Positions 43,365-51,185 of a DNA stretch of 64,000 nt are shown here, one piece after another. Numbering within the stretch: position 1 is the first letter of the stretch; each line of letters opens with the position of its first letter. A program made the translations under genes and the position numbers. This DNA is from Woeseiaceae bacterium (GTDB lineage Bacteria > Pseudomonadota > Gammaproteobacteria > Steroidobacterales > Woeseiaceae). The stretch covers positions 114,460 to 178,459 of the forward strand of contig JANQMR010000002.1 of NCBI GenBank assembly GCA_028279985.1, given 5' to 3'. The notes below the pieces were generated by a model. It saw only the letters and a program-made list of their open reading frames with translations. It was not told the origin of the DNA and searched no databases.

Positions 43365-44614
43365 GAGATCGCCGGCACGTAAGTCACGAGTCCCAGCATG
43401 ACGATGAATGCCAGGTAGAAGGGCCACAAACCGCGGATCGCCTCTTCGATACGTACGCCGCCGACCGCGCTGCCGACGAACAGCACCGAGCCGACCGGCG
43501 GCGTGATCAGGCCGGTACCGAGATTCAGGATCATGATGATGCCGAAATGCACCGGATCGATCCCGAGCTCGATCGCAACCGGCAGAAAGATCGGGGTCGA
43601 GATTACGATCAGCGGCGACATGTCCATGAAGGTGCCGAGCGCGAGCAATATCAGGTTGATCAAGAGCAGGATCACGATGGGGTTGCTCGAGATCTCGAGC
43701 ATCGCATTGGACAGGCGCAGCGGCACCTCGGTGACGGCCAGCACCCAGCCGAAGGCGGCCGCCGTGCCGATCACCAGCAAGACCATCGCCGTCGTGCGCA
43801 CGGCGCTCAGGCTCGCGCGGATGAATGCCTTGCGATCCAGGCTGCGGTAGACCAGCGTCGATACGACCATCGTATAAATGACCGCGATGGCCGAGGATTC
43901 GGTGGCCGTAAACACGCCCGACAGAATCCCGCCGACGATGATGACCGCGGACAAGAGCCCCGGAATCGCATAAACGAAGGTCTTGGCGACGACCAGCCAG
44001 CCCGGGAACTCGCCGGCCGGATATCCGCGCCGCCGGGCGAGGACATAGGCGACGACCATCAGCGCCATGCCGAGCATCAAGCCCGGGACGATACCCGCCA
44101 GGAACAGCGCGCCGACCGGCAGGCCGCCGGCGGCAATCGCGTAGATGATCATGTTGTGCGACGGCGGTATCAACAAACCGGTCGTTGCGGCGGAAATCGT
44201 CACGTTTACCGAGTAATCCGGGTCGTAGTCTTCTTCTTTCATGATCGGGACCAGTGCCGAACCCATCGCCGAAGCGCTGGCGACCGCCGAACCCGACACG
44301 GCGCCGAACATCATGCTGGCCAGGACATTCACCTGGCCCAGGCCGCCGCGCACCCGTCCGAGCAGGGAATGTGCAAACCGGACCAGCCGCTCGGCAATCC
44401 CCGAGTGGTTCATCAGTTCACCGGCGTAAATGAAGAACGGAATGGCCATCAGCGCGAACACGTTCATGCCCGCCGCCATGCGCTGAAACGCCACGATCAT
44501 CGGGATGTCCAGCCAGGCCATCGTTGCGATCGCCGAGGCGCCGAGCGCGAACGCAACCGGCACGCCCACCAGCAGCAACACGGCAAAGACGCCGAAGAGT
44601 ATGACCAGTTCCAT
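43337..44614 (-). CDS. dctM: TRAP transporter large permease (DctM family)
   Basis: A 425-residue membrane protein with about 12 helices. Family segments: MAAGMNVFALMAIPFFIYAGELMNHSGI, GAVSGSAVASASAMGSALVPIMKEEDYD, PSHNMIIYAIAAGG and LNLGTGLITPPVGSVLFVGSAVG. It carries the sodium-coupled transport path. The start overlaps the dctQ stop by one base. The 3' end is duplicated as a 54-bp repeat. Confidence 0.93.
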   Translation of the reverse strand: MELVILFGVFAVLLLVGVPVAFALGASAIATMAWLDIPMIVAFQRMAAGMNVFALMAIPFFIYAGELMNHSGIAERLVRFAHSLLGRVRGGLGQVNVLASMMFGAVSGSAVASASAMGSALVPIMKEEDYDPDYSVNVTISAATTGLLIPPSHNMIIYAIAAGGLPVGALFLAGIVPGLMLGMALMVVAYVLARRRGYPAGEFPGWLVVAKTFVYAIPGLLSAVIIVGGILSGVFTATESSAIAVIYTMVVSTLVYRSLDRKAFIRASLSAVRTTAMVLLVIGTAAAFGWVLAVTEVPLRLSNAMLEISSNPIVILLLINLILLALGTFMDMSPLIVISTPIFLPVAIELGIDPVHFGIIMILNLGTGLITPPVGSVLFVGSAVGGVRIEEAIRGLWPFYLAFIVMLGLVTYVPAISMTLPSLLQ

Positions 44615-45096
44615 CAGGTCTCGGGCGCTTTCGACGGCCGGCTCAGGAAGTGCTCGATCGAAAACAGCACGATCAGCGCGCCGGAGACGACGAACGGCCA
44701 GTAGGCAACCGAACGGCTGACCGGCAAGGTCGGAATCAGGTGGGTGGACGTAAAATCGGCGAGGGCCAGACCGTTGACGACCATCAAGACGCCGAAGGTG
44801 CCGACCAGCACGTCGACGAACTTCGCGAGCAAATACGCAAGCCGTTCGGGCAACACCTGGTCCAGCAGCCGGAAGCGCAGGTGAAAACCCTCCCGCACGC
44901 CGGCGGCCGCGGCCAGCAGCACGAAGTACAACATCAACAACAAGGCCAGCGACTCGGACCAGGCGGGGCTTGCGTTCAGCACCTTGCGGCCGAACACCTG
45001 CCAGCCGATCGTCAGGGTCATCAGGAACAGGCCCGCGGCCGAAACCGCGAGCGCAAGACCGGCCAGACGTTCCAGGGCATGGCTGAAGCGGCTCAC
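44614..45096 (-). CDS. dctQ: TRAP transporter small permease (DctQ family)
   Basis: A 160-residue membrane protein with four helices and the DctQ core LTIGWQVFGRKVLNASPAWSESLALLLMLYFVLLAAAAGVREGFHL. It binds DctM and helps dock the periplasmic receptor. It overlaps the dctP stop by four bases and the dctM start by one, so the three genes are translationally coupled. Confidence 0.92.
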   Translation of the reverse strand: MSRFSHALERLAGLALAVSAAGLFLMTLTIGWQVFGRKVLNASPAWSESLALLLMLYFVLLAAAAGVREGFHLRFRLLDQVLPERLAYLLAKFVDVLVGTFGVLMVVNGLALADFTSTHLIPTLPVSRSVAYWPFVVSGALIVLFSIEHFLSRPSKAPET

Positions 45097-46082
45097 GGCG
45101 TCGCCGCTCCGCCGCTTCCGGATTCCAGGATCCGTTGCGCCAGGTCGCGCAGCTCCGGCGTCGTCAGGAAAACGTCGTACACGGGCCGAACCGCGTCCCG
45201 AAACGGCGCCTTGTCTGCGAGCTCGACGACTTCGTTGCCGTTCTCCAACACCACCTCGCGCGAGCGGGCGACCCGTTGGTCCCAGAGCCGGCGCATGACC
45301 GGGACCGAGGCGCGTGCGGCCTCGCGGATCAGGCGCCGGTCTTCTTCGGCCAGCCGTTCCCAGCGGTGCCGGGACATGACCAATACCTCGGGCGCCATCG
45401 AATGTTCGGTCCGTGTATAGAAGCCTGCGACTTCGTAATGCCGCGTCGATTCGTAAGACGGCCAGTTGTTCTCGCTGCCGTCTATCGTGCCGAGCACCAG
45501 GGACTCGTATACCTCGCCGAAGCTCATCGGCGTCGGGTTCGCGCCCAGGGCGCTGACCATCTCGACGAACAACTCCGAGTTCTGCACCCGTATCTTCATG
45601 CCTTCGAGGTCGGCGGGCGTGCGTATCGGCCGTTTGACGTTGTAGAAGGACCGGGCGCCGGAGTCGTAGAACGCAAGCCCGATCAGCCCGTGGGGCTCCA
45701 TCGCCGCCAGGACTTCGTCACCGATCGGGCCGTCCACGACCGCGCGCATGTGTTCGATCGACTCGAAGATGAAGGGCATGCCGAGCACGATGGTCTCCGG
45801 CACGATCGAGTTGAGCGGGGCGAGATTCACGCGATTCAGATCGATGCCGCCGAAGATCGTGATCTCCAGGCTGTCTTTCTCTTCACCGAGTTGTCCGCCC
45901 GGGTAGATCTTCATGTTGAGCCGGCCGTCGCTGCTGCGGGCCAGGTGCTCGCTCATGTAGTACAGGGCCTGTACCGTCGGATAGTCGGGAGGATGCGTAT
46001 CCGTGGTGCGCAAGGTGAGCGGGTCGGCCAGCGCCGGTAACGCGAGTGCGGACATCAACGGGAATAACAGACGTGGCGTCAT
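45093..46082 (-). CDS. dctP: TRAP transporter substrate-binding protein (DctP family)
   Basis: A 329-residue periplasmic receptor with a signal peptide (MTPRLLFPLMSALALPALA). Conserved DctP elements: YPGGQLGEEKDSLEITIFGGIDLNRVN, the carboxylate-binding Arg in LEGMKIRVQNSELF, GANPTPMSFGEVYESLVLGTIDGSENN and the SYESTRHYEVAGFY segment. Uronate and other sugar-acid TRAP receptors fall in this group; with KDPG aldolase and KDG kinase alongside, a hexuronate or related acid is the likely ligand. Confidence 0.9.
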   Translation of the reverse strand: MTPRLLFPLMSALALPALADPLTLRTTDTHPPDYPTVQALYYMSEHLARSSDGRLNMKIYPGGQLGEEKDSLEITIFGGIDLNRVNLAPLNSIVPETIVLGMPFIFESIEHMRAVVDGPIGDEVLAAMEPHGLIGLAFYDSGARSFYNVKRPIRTPADLEGMKIRVQNSELFVEMVSALGANPTPMSFGEVYESLVLGTIDGSENNWPSYESTRHYEVAGFYTRTEHSMAPEVLVMSRHRWERLAEEDRRLIREAARASVPVMRRLWDQRVARSREVVLENGNEVVELADKAPFRDAVRPVYDVFLTTPELRDLAQRILESGSGGAATP

Positions 46083-46506
46083 CAGTCGAACTTGTGAGCC
46101 CGTTTGACCGGCCGGGTAATCGGTCAGGCCAGTTTAGCATGGCTCTACGCTGGATGTAGATTGCAAACCGGTGTCGGATGGAATGAAGGTATTTAACTGA
46201 GAGTGTTTCTTGAAAGTCATAATAACTATATAAATTTAATGAAAAATTTAGTGTATCTTCTATCCTCGACAATACGCGGCATGGTCGTTTGAAATCCTGT
46301 ATCATCTCGCGCCAAAACATACAATTGGCAAGACCAAAAGACAGCAGCCGATGAAGATCGTCGTTACGCGGGTTGGCGTGACCGGTCCAGGGTAGCGGTT
46401 TCAGATGGAACTTGATGGCCGGCCGTCTTTAAAGGGCGCAAATGCTTGCACCGGCGCGGCACATCGATCTACCGTTGGCGGCGTTTTTTCTCAGGCGGGA
46501 TCCAGC
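46083..46506. promoter_or_regulatory. Divergent control region between dctP and the KDPG aldolase gene
   Basis: No gene is visible. The region is AT-rich at 46195-46260 and holds two dyads: TAAATTT (46231-46237) with AAATTTA (46244-46250), and the 19-base near-palindrome at 46311-46329 with GCCAA and TTGGC ends around a nine-base centre. Either could be the binding site of a regulator for both divergent sugar-acid operons. No regulator gene is encoded next to it. Confidence 0.4.
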
Positions 46507-47196
46507 ATGAACAGCAGCACCAGCACGACGACTAGTAATGCATCTGGTAATGCATCTGGTAATGCACTTGGCGATGCGCTGGCCTCGGCGCCCGTCGTAC
46601 CGGTGGTCGTGCTCGAGGACGCATCGCACGCCGTACCGGTTGCCAATGCGCTTTTGGCCGGCGGCCTCGGCATCATGGAGATCACCTTGCGGACGGAGTG
46701 TGCGCCGGACGCGATCGCCGCAATCGCGCAATCGGTACCGGAGGTCGCCATCGGCGCAGGCACGGTATTGAACGGCGCGCAGTATCGTATCGCGACGGAA
46801 ACCGGCGCGAGGTTCATCGTGTCGCCGGGTCTGGACGAAGAAGTCGTTCGCCTTGCCGGCGACGACGGTATTCCGGTGTATCCCGGCGTTGCCACGGCCG
46901 GCGAGTTGCAGCGCGCGTGGAACCTCGGGGTCCGAATCGTCAAGTTTTTCCCGGCAGGGCAGGCCGGCGGTGTGCCCATGCTCAAAGCCCTGTCGGCCGT
47001 GTTTCGCGACGTGCAGTTCATTCCCACGGGAGGCGTCTCCGCGTCGAACCTGGGCGACTACCTGTCGGTTCCGTCCGTGATTGCCTGCGGCGGAAGCTGG
47101 CTTACGCCCGGGGACGCGATCGCATCCGGCGATTTCGATCGCATCGAGGGCCTGGCCCGCGAAGCCGTCGGGATTGCCGCGAAACACAGGGGTTGA
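46507..47196 (+). CDS. eda: 2-keto-3-deoxy-6-phosphogluconate (KDPG/KHG) aldolase
   Basis: A 229-residue class I aldolase that splits KDPG into pyruvate and glyceraldehyde-3-phosphate. Motifs: the catalytic Glu in GLGIMEITLRT, GAGTVLNGAQ, the Schiff-base Lys in GVRIVKFFPAGQAGG, and PTGGVSASNLGDYL. The N-terminal 25 residues are low-complexity (Ser, Thr, Asn, Gly) and include a four-residue repeat not found in other aldolases. AGGCGGGA lies about nine bases before the ATG. It is followed by KDG kinase three bases downstream. Confidence 0.9.
   Translation: MNSSTSTTTSNASGNASGNALGDALASAPVVPVVVLEDASHAVPVANALLAGGLGIMEITLRTECAPDAIAAIAQSVPEVAIGAGTVLNGAQYRIATETGARFIVSPGLDEEVVRLAGDDGIPVYPGVATAGELQRAWNLGVRIVKFFPAGQAGGVPMLKALSAVFRDVQFIPTGGVSASNLGDYLSVPSVIACGGSWLTPGDAIASGDFDRIEGLAREAVGIAAKHRG
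46537..46572. repeat. 12-bp tandem repeat, 3 copies, in the aldolase N-terminus
   Basis: AATGCATCTGGT (46537-46548 and 46549-46560) and AATGCACTTGGC (46561-46572) encode NASG, NASG and NALG directly after the start of the aldolase gene. Confidence 0.85.
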
Positions 47197-47199
47197 TAC

Positions 47200-48228
47200 A
47201 TGGCCGAATACGTTTCGTTGGGCGAGATCATGCTGCGGCTCAAGTCGCCGGGGTTCGAACGCCTGTTTCAGTCGCCGGTGCTGGAAGCCACCTTCGGCGG
47301 CGGCGAGGCCAATGTCGCCGTGGCGCTTGCCAACTACGGGCTCGATGCCGCGTTCGTCACGGCGCTGCCGGACAACGATATCGGCGCCGCGGCGCTCAGG
47401 GAGTTGCGCAGCTTCAGCGTGGATACCTCGCATATTGCGAGAAGCGGCGAGCGGGTGGGTATCTACTTCCTCGAAACCGGCGCCAACCAGCGTCCGTCGA
47501 AGGTCGTGTACGACCGCGCGGGCTCGTCGATCGCGGCAGCGTCGCCCGGGGTTTTCGACTGGGACCGCATCTTCGAAGGCGCCAGGTGGTTTCACATTAC
47601 GGGCATTACGCCGGCGCTCAGCGAATCGGCGGCGGCGCTCAGCATGGCGTCGGTGGTGGCCGCGAAACGGCACGGTGTGACTGTTTCCTGCGACTTCAAC
47701 TATCGCGGGAAGTTGTGGAAGTACGGCAAGTCCGCGCCCGAGGTCATGCGCGAGCTGGTGCGTTACGTGGACGTGGGTATTGCCAACGAAGAGGATTGCC
47801 AGAAATCGCTGGGCGTAAGCGTCGACGTGGACGTCGCGACAGGCGAGTTGGATACCGCAAAGTACGAAGCGCTCAGCGCCGAAGTGCTGAGGCAGTTTCC
47901 GGACATGCAGTCGATCGCAATCACGCTCCGCGAATCACGCAGCGCGGACCGCAACGGCTGGTCGGCCTGCCTGCGCGACGAGGGAGGATTCCGCTTGTCG
48001 CGCCGTTACGACATCACCGACATCGTCGACCGGGTGGGCGGCGGCGACAGTTTCGCTTCCGCGCTGATTTACGGGCTGAACGCCTACGAAGACCGGCAAC
48101 AGTCGCTGGAATTTGCGGTAGCGGCGAGCTGCCTGAAACACTCGATCAGCGGCGATTTCAACCGCGTCTCGGTAGCCGAGGTCGAAAAGCTGATGGGCGG
48201 CGACGCATCGGGCCGGGTTCAGCGATAG
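47200..48228 (+). CDS. kdgK: 2-keto-3-deoxygluconate kinase (PfkB family)
   Basis: A 342-residue ribokinase-fold sugar kinase that makes KDPG from KDG with ATP. It starts [20 protein letters not shown], has the PfkB-1 region [17 protein letters not shown] and the PfkB-2 catalytic motif [17 protein letters not shown] with the base Asp. It directly precedes its product's aldolase in the pathway logic: KDG kinase then KDPG aldolase give pyruvate and triose phosphate. It ends the plus-strand sugar-acid operon. Confidence 0.92.
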   Translation: MAEYVSLGEIMLRLKSPGFERLFQSPVLEATFGGGEANVAVALANYGLDAAFVTALPDNDIGAAALRELRSFSVDTSHIARSGERVGIYFLETGANQRPSKVVYDRAGSSIAAASPGVFDWDRIFEGARWFHITGITPALSESAAALSMASVVAAKRHGVTVSCDFNYRGKLWKYGKSAPEVMRELVRYVDVGIANEEDCQKSLGVSVDVDVATGELDTAKYEALSAEVLRQFPDMQSIAITLRESRSADRNGWSACLRDEGGFRLSRRYDITDIVDRVGGGDSFASALIYGLNAYEDRQQSLEFAVAASCLKHSISGDFNRVSVAEVEKLMGGDASGRVQR

Positions 48229-48288
48229 TCGAACGAAGGCGACCTTCGACGAAACGCCGATTTCCCGGCCAAGCGGCACCGCTTCCAA

Positions 48289-48426
48289 ATGACGTCGCTG
48301 GAGCGAATGAAAATCGCCTCCGACATGTTCGACACGGCACGAGCCATCGTCGAGTCATCGCGCATCCGGCCGACGCAAGCGGGTGAGAGGCTTGAGCCAG
48401 GCTGGAGACCAGGTAAGATCAAGTAG
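48289..48426 (+). pseudogene. Short degenerate reading frame, possible gene remnant
   Basis: A 45-codon frame beginning MTSLERMKIASDMFDTARAI looks like the start of a small conserved protein often seen near toxin-antitoxin genes, but it ends in arginine- and proline-rich sequence with no relation to that start. It overlaps the ParD operator at its 3' end. I call it a remnant with low confidence; it could also be noise. Confidence 0.3.
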
Positions 48427-48440
48427 TATTAATTCTTACC
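48412..48440 (+). promoter_or_regulatory. Inverted-repeat operator upstream of parD
   Basis: GGTAAGA (48412-48418) and TCTTACC (48434-48440) form a 7-bp inverted repeat around the AT-rich centre that includes TAGTATTAAT, a likely -10 region. It ends 18 bases before the parD ATG. ParD antitoxins repress their own promoters. Confidence 0.6.
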
Positions 48441-48458
48441 CGTCGCGGAGGACAGGTC

Positions 48459-48725
48459 ATGGCCATGGTCAAAAAAAGCATCACCATCACCGACCAGCAA
48501 GACCAATGGATCAAGGCGCAAATGGCAACGGGCGACTACGCCACCGACAGCGAAGTCGTGCGCGAAGCGCTCCGCGAAAAACAGGTGCGCGACGCCGAAA
48601 TTGAAGCGATCCGCGCGGCGTTGATCGAAGGCGAGCAAAGCGGCATCAGCGATCGCACGCCGGAGGACGTGAGAGCCGCGGTGCTGGATCGTTTGAGAAA
48701 GAATGGCCAGCTACCGGCTGACTGA
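48459..48725 (+). CDS. parD: Type II antitoxin, ParD/CopG family
   Basis: An 88-residue antitoxin with the ribbon-helix-helix start VKKSITITDQQDQWIKAQMATGDYATDSEVVREALREK, the most conserved part of ParD, and the toxin-binding C-terminal region ALIEGEQSGISD-RTPEDVRAAV. A Shine-Dalgarno CGGAGGAC precedes the ATG. The parE start lies inside its 3' end (48703), a 23-base overlap. The toxin reading frame is truncated, so this antitoxin has no working partner here. Confidence 0.88.
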   Translation: MAMVKKSITITDQQDQWIKAQMATGDYATDSEVVREALREKQVRDAEIEAIRAALIEGEQSGISDRTPEDVRAAVLDRLRKNGQLPAD

Positions 48726-48798
48726 GCAGGCCCTGGCTGATCTCGATCGCCTGTACGAATATGGCGTCGTGACATTACGTCCCTGTAAGACCTGGTGA
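48703..48798 (+). pseudogene. parE: Truncated ParE toxin
   Basis: The frame starts MASYRLTEQALADLDRLYEY, matching ParE N-termini (MxxYRLTxxAxxDLxxIYEYG), and continues GVVTL before running into unrelated sequence and a stop after 31 codons. Intact ParE proteins have about 95-100 residues with the catalytic-site-like C-terminal strands. The rest is absent in all frames downstream, where the next module's leader begins. It is therefore a 3'-deleted toxin. Confidence 0.75.
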
Positions 48799-48869
48799 AC
48801 ACGTAGGGTTCGAGCTCCGAAGGAGCGTCTCCTCATATATTTGTGTTGCTAAGCATGGGCTGCATATTC

Positions 48870-48883
48870 GCTACTAAAGTAGC
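48870..48883 (+). promoter_or_regulatory. Palindrome upstream of the ParD-like/Zeta module
   Basis: GCTACT-AA-AGTAGC is a perfect 6-bp dyad 29 bases before the ATG at 48912 and is a plausible antitoxin operator. Confidence 0.45.
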
Positions 48884-48911
48884 AAAATGCCACCAACCGC
48901 GGGGTAGTCCA

Positions 48912-49265
48912 ATGGCCAAAGCAATCAAGATCGCCGATGAGGAAATGGCACTGGTCCGTCGCGAGGCGGAACTCTCCAGCCGCTCGCTGGCGGGCCAGGT
49001 CGCGCATTGGTTGCGAATCGGACGCTCGATCGAGCGATCACCCGACTTCAGCTACGCACAAGTGCGCGAAGCGCTGGCGGGCAGCTTGAGTCCAGACGTA
49101 CTCACGGGCGAGGAACAGGTTGTCTATGTCGATCGCTTGATGAGCGAGGCCGGCAACCTCACGGACGGGCAACGCCAGCACTTCGAGCGGCGTCGCCAAG
49201 CCGGTCTAGGCGTGGGCCAGGATTCAGCCGGTAACATCGTCTCGGAATCGACTCGTACGAAGTAG
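48912..49265 (+). CDS. ParD-like antitoxin (partner of a Zeta-family toxin)
   Basis: A 117-residue protein: MAKAIKIADEEMALVRREAELSSRSLAGQVAHWLRIGRSIE is the ParD-like family signature (ribbon-helix-helix with the RS-AGQ-EHW segment), followed by SYAQVREALAGSLSPD and RRRQAGLGVGQDSAGN. The family is commonly encoded directly upstream of a small Zeta-type kinase, as here: the stop TAG at 49263-49265 overlaps the next GTG by one base. The ATG at 48912 was preferred over upstream codons that are not family-like. Confidence 0.8.
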   Translation: MAKAIKIADEEMALVRREAELSSRSLAGQVAHWLRIGRSIERSPDFSYAQVREALAGSLSPDVLTGEEQVVYVDRLMSEAGNLTDGQRQHFERRRQAGLGVGQDSAGNIVSESTRTK

Positions 49266-49783
49266 TGAGCCGCATTCCGGCGAGGCCGACGTTGTTCTTG
49301 ATCGCCGGGCCAGATGGCGCGGGCAAAACCACCTTCTACGAGACCGTGCTGCGCTCTCGCGTCGCCGCAATAGCGGCGGATCGACGGACGGAGAGACTCG
49401 AAGCCGGCGAGAGTTTCGTAACGGAAACGGTGTTCTCGCACCCATCCAAACTCGAACTACTTCATGGCGCGCGATCGTTCGGCTATCGGCTGGTCGTCTT
49501 CCATCTTGGGCTTGCCTCGGCCGATCTCGCTGTTGCACGCGTCCGGGAACGGATCAAAGAAGGTGGACATACGGTTCCCGAGGATAAGATTCGTACTCGC
49601 TTTGTGCGTAACCAACCGCTCATTCGCGAGGCCGTACTGATGGCCGATTATTCCAGCGTGTACGATGCGTCGCGGCTCAATCAGCCGCCGAGATTGTTGC
49701 TCAACTTGCAGTCGGGTTCGGTAGAATTCTGCGCGGACGACTTACCGGAATGGTGTCGTGTCCTGTACGCGAGTATTCTCTAA
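49265..49783 (+). CDS. Zeta-family toxin kinase, probably internally deleted
   Basis: A 172-residue P-loop protein. Walker A is in LIAGPDGAGKTTFYETVLRS; downstream parts are well kept: ESFVTETVFSHPSKLELL, DLAVARVRERIKEGGHTVPEDKIRTRF and VYDASRLNQPPRLLLNL. Family members have about 25 more residues between the P-loop helix and the ESF-x-TETVFSHPSKL motif, including a conserved N-A-D segment with a catalytic-site Asp. That segment is missing in frame here (SRVAAIAADRRTERL bridges the gap), so the kinase is probably inactive. It starts at GTG. Confidence 0.7.
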   Translation: MSRIPARPTLFLIAGPDGAGKTTFYETVLRSRVAAIAADRRTERLEAGESFVTETVFSHPSKLELLHGARSFGYRLVVFHLGLASADLAVARVRERIKEGGHTVPEDKIRTRFVRNQPLIREAVLMADYSSVYDASRLNQPPRLLLNLQSGSVEFCADDLPEWCRVLYASIL

Positions 49784-49822
49784 AAAGGGCCCCGACTCGG
49801 GATGCCCAGTTGAGGGATGATG

Positions 49823-50173
49823 ATGAAACTGAAACCCATCAGAAATGACCGCGATCTGCATCGTGCATTGAAGCGCATCGATGAACTATGGGGCGCAAAA
49901 CCCGGCACGCCGAGGGGCGATGAGCTGGATGTTCTGATGCTTCTCGTCGAAAAGTATGAGGACGAGCATTTCGAGATACCCGCATCGGATCCGGTCGAGA
50001 CGATAAAATTCCTGATGGAACAAAACGATCTGTCTCGCAAAGACCTGGAACCCTATATTGGAACGAGCGGGCGTGTATCGGAAGTGTTGAGTAAGAAGCG
50101 AAATCTAACGTTGGCAATGATCAAGAAGCTGCACGAAGGACTGAAGATACCTTACGGGCGTCTTATTCACTAA
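49823..50173 (+). CDS. higA: HigA-type helix-turn-helix antitoxin without HigB
   Basis: A protein of about 116 residues: KLKPIRNDRDLHRALKRIDELWGAKPGTPRGDELDVLMLLVEKYEDEHF matches the HigA N-terminal extension, followed by the Xre-type HTH (IKFLMEQNDLSRKDLEPYIGTSGRVSEVLSKKRNLTLAMI) and LHEGLKIPYGRLI. In HigBA modules the toxin precedes the antitoxin; only 39 bases separate this gene from the Zeta gene, so no HigB is present. Three consecutive ATG codons (49817, 49820, 49823) are possible; the third has the best spacing from GAGGG. Confidence 0.85.
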   Translation: MKLKPIRNDRDLHRALKRIDELWGAKPGTPRGDELDVLMLLVEKYEDEHFEIPASDPVETIKFLMEQNDLSRKDLEPYIGTSGRVSEVLSKKRNLTLAMIKKLHEGLKIPYGRLIH

Positions 50174-50211
50174 AAGCGGTCTCAAAAAGTGGGTTGGCTT
50201 TGAAGCGCCCC

Positions 50212-50306
50212 GGTAGGAGCCGTCGCCAGACGGCGATTACTCGGTAGAGAAAAAGGGGCGGAGTCCGACTCTGACCCCATCTCAATAAATGGCTTTGCCC
50301 CTTTTC
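50212..50306. repeat. REP-like element and flanking inverted repeat
   Basis: GTAGGAGCCGTCGCCAGACGGCGAT (starting at about 50212) resembles the GTAGGAGC-headed REP elements of gammaproteobacteria, with the hairpin GCCGTC-GCCA-GACGGC. Next to it, AAAAGGGGC (50251-50259) and GCCCCTTTT (50297-50305) flank a GGAGTCCGACTCTGACCCC segment of the kind found at the edges of REP-associated transposase genes. No transposase is present. Confidence 0.55.
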
Positions 50307-50477
50307 GATCGTTTCATATATCACTGTTCCATAGTTCTATGTAACACTGATATATGTATTAACACGCTTTGGAGCGGCGAAAAGCTGCCTACGATAGCCT
50401 CGGTCGCCGACGCTTGGCAACGTCAAATCGATGAAAAAATCAGAGCAGAAGCGCGGCTGCCCGCCAAGGCCAACCCG

Positions 50478-50894
50478 ATGACGGCCGCGGAGCGCATGCG
50501 GGCCTATAGGCAACGCAAGAAAGCGGCGGGGTTCAAAAACGTCCGGCATTGGGAGCCTGAGGCACATCCGTTTGAGGGGCGTTACTCCGACCACCAGATT
50601 CTCGACGCAAGAAGTCTGGCACTGCATTGCGCGATTGCGCGGAAAATTGCCGGTGACCCAACGATGTTGCTGATTGCGAAAGACAATCTGGAGCGATGGT
50701 CGAAGAAGGCGGGAAGGCATCCACCGAAGTATCCGCAAGAATGGCAAACCATCTTGAAGCGGCCCTGGCCGGAAATTGCGCACTTCATCTGCAGTATGAG
50801 CGATGACGCCATACGCTTGCGTTCATCCTCGCCCTTTGCCGGGATTCTGAGCGATGCAGAGCGGGAGCGGGTGTATGCAGCGTTCCGAGCTTGA
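50478..50894 (+). CDS. Hypothetical protein of the accessory region
   Basis: A frame of 138 residues from the ATG at 50478 (MTAAERMRAYRQRKKAAGFKNVRHW), basic at the N-terminus and mixed alpha-helical afterwards (QILDARSLALHCAIARKIAGDP, RPWPEIAHFICSMSDDAIRLR). The frame is open back to an ATG at 50289, and the stretch TIASVADAWQRQIDEKIRAEARLPAK before 50478 also looks coding, so the true start may be upstream or the 5' end may have been replaced. I do not recognise a family; the A-E-R-x-R-x-Y-R-x-R start resembles small DNA-associated accessory proteins. Confidence 0.5.
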   Translation: MTAAERMRAYRQRKKAAGFKNVRHWEPEAHPFEGRYSDHQILDARSLALHCAIARKIAGDPTMLLIAKDNLERWSKKAGRHPPKYPQEWQTILKRPWPEIAHFICSMSDDAIRLRSSSPFAGILSDAERERVYAAFRA

Positions 50895-50902
50895 ACACCT
50901 GG

Positions 50903-50956
50903 TCAGTTGTACAAAGCACGCAACACAGCAAATTCCATGTCGTTATGCCCCAGGCA
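50903..50956. repeat. Left copies of two duplicated segments flanking the AAA ATPase
   Basis: Segment X (50903-50928, containing TTGTACAAAGCACGCAACAC) is identical to 52451-52476. Segment Y (50932-50956, containing ATTCCATGTCGTT) matches 52393-52417 at 23 of 25 positions. Segment X is, on the minus strand, the last codons of an Xre-type antitoxin gene (AVLRALYN then stop). Confidence 0.85.
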
Positions 50957-51110
50957 TTCCTGTCAAAGTTGCAGGGAGACTGTACAGGTACTCGAGCGTG
51001 ACTTGCCTCAACGTTATTGGGCAAAAATACCGGAAATGGCTGAATGTGGCGAGAGGCCGGTGACCATCTACGGTGGGCTTCTGGACAGCCGCAACGCTTG
51101 ATGCCCCATT

Positions 51111-51177
51111 TATACTAAAGTTAGCAAGTTTATCTATTTTTCACAAACCTTAGGTAATCTTAGGTAACATTAGTATA
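51111..51177 (+). promoter_or_regulatory. Inverted-repeat control region of the AAA ATPase gene
   Basis: TATACTAAAGTTA (51111-51123) and TAACATTAGTATA (51165-51177) are complementary at 12 of 13 positions. Between them lies a direct repeat, CTTAGGTAA (51149-51157 and 51159-51167). The region is AT-rich and ends eight bases before the ATG, suggesting a repressor-controlled promoter. Confidence 0.6.
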
Positions 51178-51185
51178 CTTCGCCA

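Noticed and set aside
43547..44704. A 385-codon plus-strand frame opposite dctM
   Set aside because: Arg/His/Asp-rich antisense of a hydrophobic membrane protein, a known artefact.
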